Positions 34,101-39,493 of a stretch of DNA of 64,000 nucleotides are shown piece after piece. The notes beneath the pieces were generated by a model that had not been told where the DNA came from, searched no databases, and was given only the letters and a program-made list of their open reading frames with translations. Where the stretch lies: NCBI GenBank assembly GCA_943736015.1, contig OX031073.1, positions 22,099,210-22,163,209 on the forward strand, given 5' to 3'. This DNA is from Tridacna crocea (Eukaryota > Mollusca > Bivalvia > Cardiida > Cardiidae). Positions within the stretch are counted from its first letter, which is position 1. The number at the start of each line of letters is the position of its first letter. The translations under genes were made by a program, and so were the position numbers.

Positions 34101-35427
34101 TTTGAAGGTGGTATATGTTAGAAAATTTATTCCCTACCATCAGTCATTGCCAAGTCCTCGTTGGTATGTTGAGCTGGTCGTCGGTGGTGTTTATGACCCC
34201 TACGTCTGTGTTTGTGTTGTGGGCGTGGCAGATGAAGGCCAACATATACAGTATCAGCTGATCTGTGATCTGTAATTATCAAAATAACAAGGTGTACCCT
34301 GATGTATGTTTCAATCATGGGAGATCTCAAATAGATTATAAAGTCCAAAATGTTTTAACCCATTACCAAACGACAATATTTTAGTCTGGTCCAAATTGAA
34401 AGCATTTGCAGATGACAAAATAAAGGTGACTGAAAATTTGAAATTTGTTTTGTGAAGGGTGGAAAACACTATGGGAAAAGGAGAAAATGCTGGTTACCAG
34501 CATTTTCTCCTTTTCCCACAATGTTTTCTAAAGGGTTCTTTCTCAGGGGCATCAAAAGTAGGGATTGTGTGGTAATGGGTTAATCTTGAGGGCTACCCTA
34601 TTGTTGAAACTGTCTTCTGTAGGATGCAATGTTTTCTTTTGCCAAATATTCAGGGTCCTTAAATCTTGCAATTGTGTGGTAAAGGGTTAATAGTTTTCTG
34701 CTTATAATAGATCCCAAAGAGAAAAATTACAACATGTTTGTGTGATTATATACTACTCAAAATTTGCTAAGGTTCACAACATTAAAGCAACCGACAAAAT
34801 ATTTGTGACCTGCATCGTTAGCGCCAGCTATTTTTACTTTGCATCCTGTGGACGCAGGGGCGAGGCTGGTGTGTAATTAGCAACGACCAGTCTGAAGAGG
34901 CTTGCATGTGGTGTATGCTTAATGTAATTATAATTATTAAAACAAGTAATTTTAAGTAGGTGATAAATTTAGCACCCTGCTGAGCTGCTAGGATGTGTCT
35001 CATCGGCGTCCTTGAACTTAAAAGCAGCATGATCGGCGATGCATTACAAAAGGTGCTTTACATCCTGTGGACACAGATGGAAATTTTTTCACGTCCAACG
35101 TTAGTTAAATTGCGTCCCAGACGCATTTTTTTGCGCTAATGCAAGCACTGGACCTGTATCGGGTATGATAATTCTATATGATGCATTACCACACTCATGA
35201 AATATACTATTTTTGGAAATGGAACTTTTCCATTCAAAATTGCATAGCTGCAACATATACCTATATCTAAATACCCAAGTGATCCCTATCAAATCGTGAG
35301 TAGTATACTTACCTTTAATTTCAGCATCACTGACATTTGAAGTGCTTACAAATGATCCAAAATCTCTCAATGGCATTGTCTGATTTTGCCCGTCCACAGA
35401 GTCCTGTGGGTTTGGTGACAGATCCAT
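12910..35427 (-). CDS. SLC4A7/8/10-like: SLC4 family Na+-coupled bicarbonate transporter, 5' part of gene (five exons)
   Basis: Five exons read on the minus strand join in phase (1-1-2-1-1 leftover bases) into about 255 residues. Seen: an acidic start, a His/Arg-rich block ([13 protein letters not shown]), then [40 protein letters not shown], a stretch ending [11 protein letters not shown], and ADIGRK. Known of the family: these blocks occur in this order in the N-terminal cytoplasmic (band-3 cyto) domain of animal NBCn1/NDCBE/NCBE proteins, which import bicarbonate with Na+ across the plasma membrane for pH regulation. Inferred: an SLC4A7/8/10-type orthologue; NBCe-type paralogues share some blocks, so subfamily is less certain than family. 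The membrane-domain exons are not visible and probably lie left of position 1. Introns are 0.86, 16.7, 2.2 and 1.8 kb, filled with mobile elements. Confidence 0.9.
13213..13443 (+). mobile_element. PAL-A MITE near exon 5
   Basis: TTAA ends, intact 67-bp core with tip GGTTTCC. Lies 88 bp upstream of the exon 5 acceptor. Confidence 0.9.
13539..13740 (+). mobile_element. PAL-B MITE, right end replaced
   Basis: Left end TTAACCCTTTACTCCATAG; core GTGGCAAAAGGTGAAATTGC with its inverse; right arm stops at ACCATAGAAAT where PAL-A L-arm sequence follows. Confidence 0.8.
13741..13984. mobile_element. Composite PAL-A, L arms at both ends
   Basis: Starts CCCCACTTTTAACGACCC, has partial cores of two copies with R-arm sequence between, and ends GGGTCGTCAAAAGTAGGG then GGTAATGGGTTAA. 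Confidence 0.7.
14095..14265. mobile_element. PAL-A/PAL-B chimera without core
   Basis: Left is a PAL-A R arm (TTAACCCTTTACCACACGAC). At about 14188 GATAGAAAA switches to the PAL-B right arm (GGTGTCATATACACATAAG, CCATAGAAAT). The palindrome between them is missing. Confidence 0.75.
14322..14648 (+). mobile_element. tRNA-derived SINE (SINE-1), copy 1
   Basis: tRNA-like head 14326-14400 with an A-box-like CTTAGTCAGTAGCG and B box GGTTCAATCC, a 240-bp body and an (AATC)n tail. Minus-strand copies at 25859 and 33219 share body and tail. Confidence 0.85.
14732..14945 (-). mobile_element. PAL-A MITE, degraded, next to exon 4
   Basis: Core 14832-14896 (GGGAAATGGAGATAATGC); ends eroded. Its right end is about 15 bp from the exon 4 donor. 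Confidence 0.75.
14960..15120 (-). CDS. SLC4A7/8/10-like: SLC4 exon 4, core of cytoplasmic domain
   Basis: Acceptor ATATTACAG, donor G|GTAAGC. Encodes [18 protein letters not shown], then [17 protein letters not shown], then [18 protein letters not shown]. These are among the most conserved residues of SLC4 N-terminal domains. The first base completes Arg with exon 3. A degraded PAL copy (14732-14945) ends about 15 bp past the donor, and a 352-bp element starts 30 bp from the acceptor, so this exon is tightly boxed by mobile DNA. Confidence 0.96.
15150..15501 (+). mobile_element. 352-bp element with 10-bp TSD, copy 1
   Basis: Flanked by TAATAGAGCC at 15140-15149 and 15502-15511. Ends CATTATCTCC and GACAACG form a short imperfect TIR (CRTTRTCTSC). 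A TATA-like AATAAATACTC lies near the left end. No coding capacity. Confidence 0.85.
15810..15997 (+). mobile_element. PAL-A MITE, degraded
   Basis: GAAGCCTTTTGAAAATAGTG, decayed core and an AGTCTAAAATTTC right arm. Confidence 0.6.
16017..16245 (+). mobile_element. PAL-A MITE, CCCTTTCCC-ended variant
   Basis: Left CCCTTTCCCAAACAATCCC and GGTTTTTACGG; right TTTAGGAAAGGG. Intact core, TTAA ends. Confidence 0.9.
16255..16483 (+). mobile_element. PAL-A MITE
   Basis: TTAA ends; L arm CCATGCAATCCC; core slightly decayed (CGCAGGTAACCAGC). Confidence 0.88.
16480..16550 (+). mobile_element. PAL-A L-arm/stem fragment
   Basis: TTAATTAGTCTGAAGAAGGC and GAAAATAATGTAGGAAAGG. Confidence 0.5.
16569..16797 (-). 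mobile_element. PAL-A MITE
   Basis: TTAA ends; stem arms AAAACGCTGTGGG and CCTACAGTGTTTTC. Confidence 0.9.
16886..17237 (+). mobile_element. 352-bp element with 10-bp TSD, copy 2
   Basis: Perfect duplication AGCACTGCCA at 16876-16885 and 17238-17247. Same length as copy 1. Confidence 0.9.
17315..17456 (-). CDS. SLC4A7/8/10-like: SLC4 exon 3
   Basis: Acceptor TCAATTACAG, donor AG|GTTTGTG. Read in phase it gives [20 protein letters not shown], then [19 protein letters not shown], then LHWKETA plus two bases of Arg. This is the conserved opening of the band-3 cytoplasmic domain. The correct frame is not the longest open frame here; it was chosen from splice phase and homology. A PAL MITE begins at 17474, 18 bp upstream of the exon, so the branch-point region of this acceptor is probably transposon-derived. 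Confidence 0.95.
17474..17702 (+). mobile_element. PAL-A MITE at the exon 3 acceptor
   Basis: TTAA ends; intact core. Its left TTAA lies 16 bases from the exon 3 acceptor AG on the minus strand. Confidence 0.92.
17754..17980 (-). mobile_element. PAL-A MITE
   Basis: GTAA/TTAA ends; stem AACACTGTGGGAAAATGAG, tip decayed (ACCGATTAGCGTC). Confidence 0.82.
18045..18273 (-). mobile_element. PAL-B MITE
   Basis: TTAACCCTTTACCCCATTAG left; core GTGGCAAAAGGTGAAATTGC, tip CTCGTCACGAG and inverse; right end TATGGAGTAAAGGGTTGA. Confidence 0.9.
18270..18501 (-). mobile_element. PAL-A MITE abutting PAL-B
   Basis: Shares TTGA with the PAL-B copy. Tip decayed (GGTTAGAAGC); TTCTAAAGGC duplicated near 18440. 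Confidence 0.85.
18854..19083 (-). mobile_element. PAL-A MITE
   Basis: TCAA/TTAA ends; near-perfect core 18960-19028. Confidence 0.9.
19170..19234. repeat. GATCAGACTGCA hairpin, copy 2
   Basis: GATCAGACTGCACATTTTAT then ACAGTCTGATCTTGACC. Confidence 0.75.
19264..19493 (+). mobile_element. PAL-A MITE
   Basis: TTAA left, TTCAA right; L arm diverged (AAGGACAACTTCTGAC); intact core. Confidence 0.85.
19632..19856 (+). mobile_element. PAL-A MITE
   Basis: TTAA ends; core shortened (ACGTGGGACAAAGAC). Confidence 0.8.
19865..19915 (+). mobile_element. PAL-A R-arm fragment
   Basis: TTCTTTCAATTTGGGACAG then AAAATTTTGTCGTTTGG. Confidence 0.6.
20013..20074. repeat. GATCAGACTGCA hairpin, copy 3
   Basis: TAGATCAAGATCTGACTGC and GCAGTCTGATCTTTGATCAA. 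Confidence 0.7.
20175..20434 (-). mobile_element. PAL-A MITE beside an R-arm fragment
   Basis: The complete copy is 20204-20434 with TTAA ends and an intact core. The preceding AACAAAATTTCAGACCTGTC (20179-20198) is another copy's R arm. Confidence 0.88.
20589..20817 (+). mobile_element. PAL-A MITE
   Basis: TTAA ends; core tip CCTGTAACCAGC breaks pairing by one base. Confidence 0.88.
21086..21430 (+). mobile_element. 352-bp element family, copy 3
   Basis: Flanks AGATGAGACC (21076-21085) and AGATAAGACC (21431-21440), 9 of 10 identical. Confidence 0.85.
21630..21913. mobile_element. PAL-A isomer, R-core-R
   Basis: 284 bp. R-arm sequence is inverted at both ends: CAGACGACAAAATAAAAATG on the left, CATTTTTATTTTGTCGTCTG on the right; tip expanded to GGTAAATAACC. 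No L arm. Confidence 0.92.
21917..21972. repeat. GATCAGACTGCA hairpin, copy 4
   Basis: GATCGGACTGCATGCAGTC then TGATCTTCATCTAC. Confidence 0.7.
22183..22411 (+). mobile_element. PAL-B MITE
   Basis: TTAA ends; CCCTTTACTCCATAGATAC left, GGGGTAAAGGG right; core tip CTCGTAACGAG. Confidence 0.92.
22528..22580. repeat. GATCAGACTGCA hairpin, copy 5, degraded
   Basis: GTAGATCAAGACCAGACAGC and TGTACAGTCTGAA. Confidence 0.5.
22852..23362 (-). mobile_element. PAL-A copy interrupted by another repeat
   Basis: Outer end AACTCTTTACCACACAA at 22855 stops; a foreign stretch 22873-23165 (CTAGAGCTGTCACTG to GACAGATTCC) intervenes. R-arm text resumes (GTTTAAGCGCAGTTC) and a core follows with matched stem change CAAAGTAGG / CCTACTTTG, ending GGTAAAGGGTTAA. 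Confidence 0.7.
23578..25787 (-). mobile_element. PAL-A MITE split by a 2-kb Helentron-like element
   Basis: Left part 23578-23724 runs R arm to GTGGGAAAAGGAGA. Right part from about 25693 resumes GCTGGTTACCAGC, second stem, L arm, TTAA. Removing the insert restores the palindromic core. Confidence 0.88.
23725..25692 (+). mobile_element. Helentron-like (HINE-type) element with 145-bp tandem core
   Basis: 5' end CAAGAGCTTCATGATGGCCC then CGCTCACCTGAG. About 12 tandem units of 143-147 bp follow (each with TTTTTCTAAGATTTGACC and GTGACCTAGTTTTTGACC). 3' end is a long hairpin, AGCTCACCATGAGCA-CTTCA-TGCTCAGGTGAGCT, then AAAAA. 5' GCTCACCTGAG is complementary to 3' CTCAGGTGAGC. Subterminal inverted repeats, tandem core and 3' stem-loop fit HINE elements; no Rep/helicase is present. 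Confidence 0.75.
25859..26157 (-). mobile_element. SINE-1, copy 2
   Basis: Tail (GATT)n at the left, body GCCACTGGCTGCTTTCCC, tRNA-like head near 26095-26155. Confidence 0.8.
26167..26394 (+). mobile_element. PAL-A MITE
   Basis: TTAA ends; 5-bp extra GACCC before the stem; shares its right TTAA with the next copy. Confidence 0.88.
26391..26843 (+). mobile_element. PAL-A MITE interrupted by another PAL-A copy
   Basis: Outer copy: L arm 26391-26448, then the insert, then core and R arm 26669-26843. TTAA at 26445-26448 and 26669-26672 borders the insert; the empty site would read AGAAGCCTTTTTAAAGCATT. Confidence 0.93.
26445..26672 (-). mobile_element. PAL-A MITE nested in PAL-A
   Basis: Complete 228-bp R-core-L copy inserted at a TTAA at the first-stem boundary of the outer element. 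Confidence 0.93.
26840..27067 (-). mobile_element. PAL-B MITE
   Basis: Shares TTAA with the preceding copy; core CTCGTCACGAG tip; right end TATGGAGTAAAGGGTTAC. Confidence 0.9.
27068..27497. other. No recognisable feature
   Basis: AT-rich, no coding signal and no repeat match seen inside the window. Confidence 0.5.
27510..27774 (-). mobile_element. tRNA-derived SINE (SINE-2, GGGGTTTAACGCCAC type)
   Basis: Perfect 12-bp duplication AGAACATTATGA at 27498-27509 and 27775-27786. On the minus strand: tRNA-like head (GGTGGCTCAGTGGTGAGC, B box GAGTTCAATACCC), body, then a tail ending in a conserved GGGGTTTAACGCC block as in molluscan SINEs (possibly MetaSINE-like). Relatives at 47025 and 60664. Confidence 0.88.
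27783..28016 (-). mobile_element. PAL-A MITE
   Basis: R-first; core AATATTATGGG variant; ends GTGGTAAAGCATTAA. Confidence 0.82.
28039..28115 (-). mobile_element. PAL-A half-core and L-arm fragment
   Basis: TTACAAGCATTTTCTCC to CCAGGGTCCTCAAAATTG. Confidence 0.55.
28116..28875. other. No recognisable feature
   Basis: AT-rich, with T-rich tracts near 28375-28400; no coding support. Confidence 0.5.
28876..29105 (+). mobile_element. PAL-A chain, member 1 of 6
   Basis: CCCTTTCCCACACAATG; first stem decayed (GAAAGCATCATGGC). Confidence 0.88.
29102..29320 (+). mobile_element. PAL-A chain, member 2
   Basis: Stem shortened by loss of GGGAAAAGG on one arm; right TTAA decayed to TTAG. Confidence 0.82.
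29317..29546 (-). mobile_element. PAL-A chain, member 3
   Basis: R-first, near-perfect core. Confidence 0.9.
29543..29774 (-). mobile_element. PAL-A chain, member 4
   Basis: R-first, perfect inner core; the L arm has CTGAATGACGTTTTAAAAG. Confidence 0.9.
29771..29990 (+). mobile_element. PAL-A chain, member 5
   Basis: CCGGTTTTTAC-type L arm; the first stem lacks GAAAACATT. Confidence 0.88.
29987..30216 (+). mobile_element. PAL-A chain, member 6
   Basis: GCCGGTTTTTACGACCC L arm, intact core, right TTAA at 30213. Confidence 0.9.
30278..30472 (+). mobile_element. PAL-A MITE, degraded
   Basis: ATTCTTTACCAAATATACACG left; core with CACTGTGGAAAAGGG; R arm decayed. Confidence 0.65.
30469..30690 (-). 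mobile_element. PAL-A MITE
   Basis: TTAA ends; second stem shortened (CCTTTCACACCATG). Confidence 0.82.
31546..31734 (+). pseudogene. Remnant of hAT transposase N-terminus (BED-finger start)
   Basis: Frame contains [14 protein letters not shown], resembling the first strand of a BED zinc finger (VWKYFGF motif) as found at the start of ZBED/hAT transposases. The zinc ligands and catalytic domain are absent and the frame stops after about 62 residues. Its position inside the hAT element supports the reading; similarity was judged by eye. Confidence 0.55.
32392..32667. mobile_element. PAL-A isomer, R-core-R, nested in hAT
   Basis: 276 bp, TTAA ends. Both arms are R type (GACTTGTCCAAATTAAAAGC left; TCTTCTGCAAAATC and TTTGGAAGTCTAAAATC right). 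Confidence 0.85.
32911..33138 (+). mobile_element. PAL-A MITE
   Basis: CCCATTACC left; stem arms CACTGTAGG and CCCACAGTG largely co-vary; right end GTAA. Confidence 0.88.
33219..33558 (-). mobile_element. SINE-1, copy 3
   Basis: (GATT)n tail at the left; tRNA-like head reversed at 33484-33556 with B box complement GGATTGAACCC. Confidence 0.88.
34138..34269 (-). CDS. SLC4A7/8/10-like: SLC4 exon 2, His/Arg-rich regulatory segment
   Basis: Acceptor AATTACAG at 34270-34271; donor G|GTAGGG after 34138. Encodes [17 protein letters not shown], then [13 protein letters not shown], then [11 protein letters not shown]. The YVGLHLP block followed by the basic His/Arg cluster is diagnostic of the NBCn/NDCBE N-terminus; in vertebrate relatives this cluster takes part in autoinhibition and IRBIT binding (family knowledge, not shown here). 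Leading phase 2 bases complete an Asp codon with exon 1. The right TIR of a 3.3-kb transposon ends only 24 bp beyond its donor. Confidence 0.9.
34355..34583 (-). mobile_element. PAL-A MITE upstream of exon 2
   Basis: TTAA ends; near-perfect core; 86 bp from the exon 2 acceptor. Confidence 0.9.
34580..34690 (-). mobile_element. PAL-A fragment
   Basis: Second stem and L arm (TTCAGGGTCCTTAAATC, GTGGTAAAGGGTTAA) with traces of L type at the left. Confidence 0.6.
34691..35312. other. Intron 1, no further feature
   Basis: Contains CATCCTGTGGAC twice (34842 and 35065), otherwise unremarkable. Confidence 0.45.
35313..35427 (-). CDS. SLC4A7/8/10-like: SLC4 exon 1 (first coding exon)
   Basis: ATG at 35427-35425 in a good context (AAC before, G after), with an in-frame TGA 30 nt upstream on the contiguous strand. 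It encodes 38 residues starting [14 protein letters not shown] and ending NVSDAEIK plus one base, then donor GTAAGT. The acidic, poorly conserved start matches the variable N-terminus of this subfamily. A possible 3' splice site (ATTACAG or TTACAG) lies 20-45 nt upstream, so the 5' UTR may be spliced. Start choice is supported by the stop and by phase agreement with exon 2; residue-level homology here is weak. Confidence 0.72.
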
Positions 35428-35713
35428 GTTTTTGATTTGGTCTCTGTAACACCCGACCTCTCACCAATAAAGTCACCTGTAATATTATTATGGATGTTTG
35501 TTCTGTTGTGTGCCCTGTCTCTCTGTAGTGTTATTTATACAGTATGTCCTTCAAATAGCTGTGCTGTTATGATAGAACTGATTCTTGTGAAGCATCTTTC
35601 ACCTGAAATTACAATTACATGAATAGAACATGTATCTTCTGATAAGAGCCTCTTGTCAATAACAGCCCTCTGTTGATAACAGCTGATTGTACATGTACAG
35701 GAAACTGTAGTAT

Positions 35714-35937
35714 CTAACCCTTTACAACATGACAAGATTTTAGACCTGTCCGAATTGAAAGCATTTGCTGATGACAGTTTCAATATGGCTCATGTGAAAA
35801 GATTTTTCTTTGAAAGGGAAGAAAACATGGTGGGAAAAGGAGAAAATGCTGGTAACCAGCATTTTCTCCTTTTTCCCATAATGTTTACAAAAGCCTTCTT
35901 TTTTGTGTTAAAAGCTGTCATGTGCAGTAAAGGGTTA
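35714..35937 (-). mobile_element. PAL-A MITE upstream of exon 1
   Basis: CTAA/TTAA ends, near-perfect core; about 290 bp upstream of the SLC4 ATG, so it could lie in the promoter or 5' UTR region. Confidence 0.88.
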
Positions 35938-36040
35938 ATCCATAGTGCTATATATCTAAATTGGAACTTTTAAGCCAATAGTATAAAACCAAAATTTTGC
36001 CATTTCAAATGTAATTTGAAGTGATAGGTATCTCTTTATT

Positions 36041-36132
36041 GGACACTGTGGATCCAAGATCAGATGGTATGTTCTGTGCAGTCTGATCTTGATCTACACT
36101 GTTTGCAAAATGGTCGGGAGTCCTTAGCAGCC
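36041..36132. repeat. GATCAGACTGCA hairpin, copy 6, with TTAA-type end
   Basis: GATCCAAGATCAGATGG and GTGCAGTCTGATCTTGATC, then AGCAGCCTAAGGGTTAA. The last motif suggests the hairpin is the centre of a further TTAA element. Confidence 0.65.
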
Positions 36133-36147
36133 TAAGGGTTAAGATAT

Positions 36148-36534
36148 TTAACCCTTTACCACTCAATGCCGGCTTTTAACGACCCTGAGAGGGAGGCTTT
36201 GGAAACATTAAAGGAAAAGGAGAAAATGCTGGTTAGCAGCATTAATTTTCCTTCCTTCACCACAATGTTTTCTATCCTGTGAAAGACAAATTTCATCATT
36301 TAGGCCACATAAATATTGTCTTACAGCGACGTAGAAAGGATTTCAAGATTGGGGGGGGCTAACTTCGAAATACTGAGGTTTTTTGCGTGGTTGTTTCATT
36401 ACGCTAAGAACTCGTATTTTAGTTACTATGATTTTCAGCCCCCCCCCAGCCCCCCCTGTTCCTACGGGCCTGTCTTATGTAAATGTTTTCAAATTAGACG
36501 AGTTGAAAGTTTACTTGTATGGTAAAGGGGTTAA
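36148..36534 (+). mobile_element. PAL-A MITE split by a hAT MITE
   Basis: TTAA ends; core decayed (ACATTAAAGGAAAAGG); R arm interrupted at ATTGTCTTA and resumed at TGTCTTATGTAAATG. Confidence 0.88.
36324..36470. mobile_element. 147-bp hAT-like MITE
   Basis: Ends CAGCGACGTAGAAAGG and inverted CAGGCCCGTAGGAAC, with a G9 tract left and C tracts right. Flanked by TGTCTTA on both sides (7 of an expected 8 bp). Removal restores the PAL R arm. Confidence 0.85.
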
Positions 36535-36589
36535 GAAGAGTAGCAATACTTATTTCACAAACATTGAAGGTAGTCATTATAAAAGGTTT

Positions 36590-36990
36590 TAGTACCTATC
36601 TTGTAATCATTCATTGGAATTATCTCAGTGAACAATTCTAACAAATATCAATGTTGTAGGTTGTCATTATCAGTTTTTTTCCAGCCCGATGTTATGATAT
36701 TTATTTGTTCCGTCAAATTGTGGCAGTGCCAATGCATACCCACGACATAGGTTTAAGGGAAGAAATTGGGTTTCTCAGATATCAATATCCACATAAGTAT
36801 GGACCCCAGCATTTGTATAAAATAATCACCTCTTTCTTTTTTTCTAATGAGGAAGAAAAACTATGACATCTTCTCCACAGAGATATCCTAACTCAAGGGA
36901 AATGTTTGCCAATAACACAATTATAGGAAATATCAGCACTGGTAATAGAGATAATTCCATTTCTGTGACTGGAGTTCTTACCCCGTGATG
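36590..36990. other. No recognisable feature
   Basis: No coding or repeat signal identified. Confidence 0.45.
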
Positions 36991-37220
36991 ATAACCCTTT
37001 CCCAAACGACAAGTTCTGGACTCTCCCAAACCGAAAGAGTTTGCAGACGAAAATTTTAGATTTGGAGAAAATAGTAGAAAGTTCTCAAAAAGGGTAGAAA
37101 ACACTGTGGGAACAGGAGAAATTGCTCCTTACGAGCAATTTCTCCTTTTCCCACAGTGTTTTCAAACGAATTTTACTGCAGACACGTAAAAACCACTGGG
37201 CTTGTTTGGGAAAGAGTTAA
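36991..37220 (+). mobile_element. PAL-C MITE
   Basis: CCCTTTCCCAAACGACAAG left; TTTGGGAAAGAGTTAA right. Core CACTGTGGGAACAGG with tip AATTGCTCCTTACGAGCAAT. Arms differ from PAL-A and B (AACCGAAAGAGTTTGCAGAC; TTACTGCAGACACGTAAAAA). Confidence 0.9.
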
Positions 37221-37440
37221 CCTAATAGTACACAATCTCTACTTTTGACAACCCTGAGAAAGAAACATTGTGGGAAAAGGAGAAAATGCTGTTAACCAGC
37301 TTTTTTTTTCCTTTTCCTGCAATGTTTTCTACTCTTCACAAAATAAATTTCAAATTTTCAGTCACTTTTGTTTTGACGTCTGCAAATAGATCTACTTTCG
37401 ATAATGGACAAACCTAAAATTTTGTTGTTTGGTAACAAAG
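37217..37440 (+). mobile_element. PAL-A MITE abutting PAL-C
   Basis: Shares TTAA with PAL-C; L arm short; second stem has a T run. Confidence 0.82.
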
Positions 37441-37451
37441 GCAGTGTGAGG

Positions 37452-38616
37452 TAGGGCTCCGTACCGGTACTCGATATATATCGAAAACCGGTATTTTACG
37501 TTCGATAGATATATCGTATCGAACGTTTCTGTATCGAACAAAATATCGATCATCAAAAGAAAATAAAAGTAAAGCATATAAATACCCAGTTTAGGTGTTT
37601 TGAACGGCGAAATTCATTACGAGTTTACTTTAGGTAATCTCTAAAGTTGAGTAGTCGTAGAGGTAGGTGTGGCTACCTGGGAAACCTACAACCAATCGAA
37701 ATGCGTCATTCTTTATTACTCGCCCTGTATCCGTTACACAATGGATGACAATTAGCTAATACCCATATTCTCGTTCCCCCGTCATGTTGTTTGAAATCTG
37801 CAAATTATGCATCAATCAGAAGATTGCAGACAAATTTACGCTGATAATTGGTCAATATAGTTGATTAAAGAAAGGTAATGAACATCTCGTGATGTGATCG
37901 AGAGGTAGCGATGGAAATAATTGAAGCCGTGACCTTTCAACCTTCCTAAGATTTTATTTGGTCGATCTTTTAATATTGCCGAAAAATGTGGCTCGAAAAT
38001 CATATCTCTTTTTCCATTAGATTATCTGAAATCAGTGTTCCGACTCGTGTAAATTATTGTGTAAATCATTTTATTGACTTGAAATTTGCATAACAAATGT
38101 TAATCACACGCGAGACCTCACGTAAGAAAAAACATGGACAAAAAAGGCCATTATCTGTTTATCGTGAGTAAAATAACAGGTTTTGATGCTAGTTCTAATC
38201 CTTATTGAGAAATCTATGTCGAATCATGCGAACATACCTATCCAGAAATTAACACGCATGAAAAATTGTTCGGTGAAAAAAAAAACCACGGAAACCCATG
38301 ACACAACAAAATGTCTCCTTGACATTGTCCGATCAGAGTCCTCTTAGACTGTCTTTTCAGCTTTTTTATGTGTAGTAAATGTAGATCTAGTTTGAATTCA
38401 TATTAATTTAGGCCTACATAATTATGAAATTTCAATACAATCTAGAAGTGTTAAATTTGCGGTATTTTGTTTTTCAGGTATGCTGAAAAAAGAACAATTT
38501 TCGCATTTTTTTCTGTCTTTTATTGAAAATTGAAATATCATATGATATATCGAATATCGATCATTTTGTATCGATACAAATATCGTATCGATCAAACTGA
38601 CCGATATGGAGCCCTA
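37452..38616. mobile_element. hAT-type element (1.17 kb), non-coding
   Basis: 8-bp duplication GTGTGAGG at 37444-37451 and 38617-38624. TIR starts TAGGGCTCCGTACCGGTA left and inverted TAGGGCTCCATATCGGTC right. Subterminal ATATATCG/TATCGAT motifs abound at both ends. No transposase remnant seen. Confidence 0.93.
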
Positions 38617-38641
38617 GTGTGAGGTATTTTAGAGAATAACA

Positions 38642-38706
38642 GACAATGTAGATAACTGATCAGACTGCACATAATATGCTGTCTGATCATTGATCTACAA
38701 TGTCCA
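38642..38706. repeat. GATCAGACTGCA hairpin, copy 7
   Basis: GATCAGACTGCACATAATA and GCTGTCTGATCATTGATC. Confidence 0.75.
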
Positions 38707-38824
38707 AAAGGTTGCGATTTATTTTGGTCAAAGCAGCCTTGAAACATCTACAGAAGGGTTTTCCTACTGATTGAAAATACCGGTACATAGATAAATTTGC
38801 CTAGCTTTTTGAAAGTCATCTCTC

Positions 38825-39044
38825 TTAACCCTTTACTCCATTTTGACGTATCAACAACAGACAGCTTTTGAAAACATTGTGGGAAAAGGAGAAATTGCTC
38901 ATTACGAGCAATTTCTCCTTTTCCCACAATGTTTTCCACTCCATCAGATATTTGTATCCTCATTTGTCCATATTTTTGACATCATATCTTTATTTGCTGT
39001 TGAAATGGAAGAGCCTCAAATTGGCATATTAGGTAAAAGGTTAA
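38825..39044 (+). mobile_element. PAL-D MITE
   Basis: TTAA ends; CCCTTTACTCCATTTTGACG left; ATTAGGTAAAAGG right. The core joins the PAL-A stem (GTGGGAAAAGGAGAAA) to the TTGCTCATTACGAGCAA tip. Arms unlike A, B or C. Confidence 0.88.
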
Positions 39045-39132
39045 AATTTTACAAGAAATGAAAAATCTGAGTTTCTTACATTGAAAGCTTTTGCAGAAAA
39101 TGCGACTCAAAAGCAGCAAATTGTCTTCTTAA
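39041..39132 (-). mobile_element. PAL-A R-arm fragment
   Basis: ACATTGAAAGCTTTTGCAG and GCGACTCAAAAGC between TTAA motifs. Confidence 0.55.
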
Positions 39133-39317
39133 CTCTCTTACCACCCCCAATCATTATTTTTAACAACCCCGAGAAAGAAACCCTTTGAAAACATTGGTAA
39201 CCAGCATTTTCTCCTTTTCCAAATCGCATTTCAAATTTTGATTCACAATTCTTTTGTCTTCTGCAAAAGCTTTCAATTTAGAGCTATCCAAAATTTTGTT
39301 GTTCGTTATAGAGTTAA
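39129..39317 (+). mobile_element. PAL-A MITE lacking most of one core arm
   Basis: GAAAACATT runs directly into GGTAACCAGCATTTTC; L and R arms intact. Confidence 0.83.
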
Positions 39318-39485
39318 GAAAACTGTGGTAAAAGGAGAAAATATTGGTAACCAGCGAATTCTCCATTTCTCACAATGATTTCTACCTAAACCAAAACAAA
39401 ATTCAATTTCCCAGTCTCATTCATTTGTCGTCTACAAAAGGTTTAAATTCAGAAAGGTCAAAATTTTTCTTGCTTGGTAAAGATC
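39314..39485 (+). mobile_element. PAL-A MITE, L arm missing
   Basis: TTAA joins GAAAACTGTGGTAAAAGG directly; R arm to GGTAAAGATC. Confidence 0.75.
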
Positions 39486-39493
39486 TGAAACAT

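Larger units (their letters stand above)
30808..34114. mobile_element. 3.3-kb TIR element with nested insertions
   Basis: Left ATACCACCTTCACACTTAAG, GATTTTTCCTA; right inverted TAGGAAAAATC and TTGAAGGTGGTAT: TIRs of about 50 bp. The native interior is rich in CGTAA-containing words and has a perfect AAAATTTTTGACATGTC-type palindrome near 30957-30983. Inside are a hAT, two PAL copies and a SINE. Ends 24 bp from SLC4 exon 2. Confidence 0.75.
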
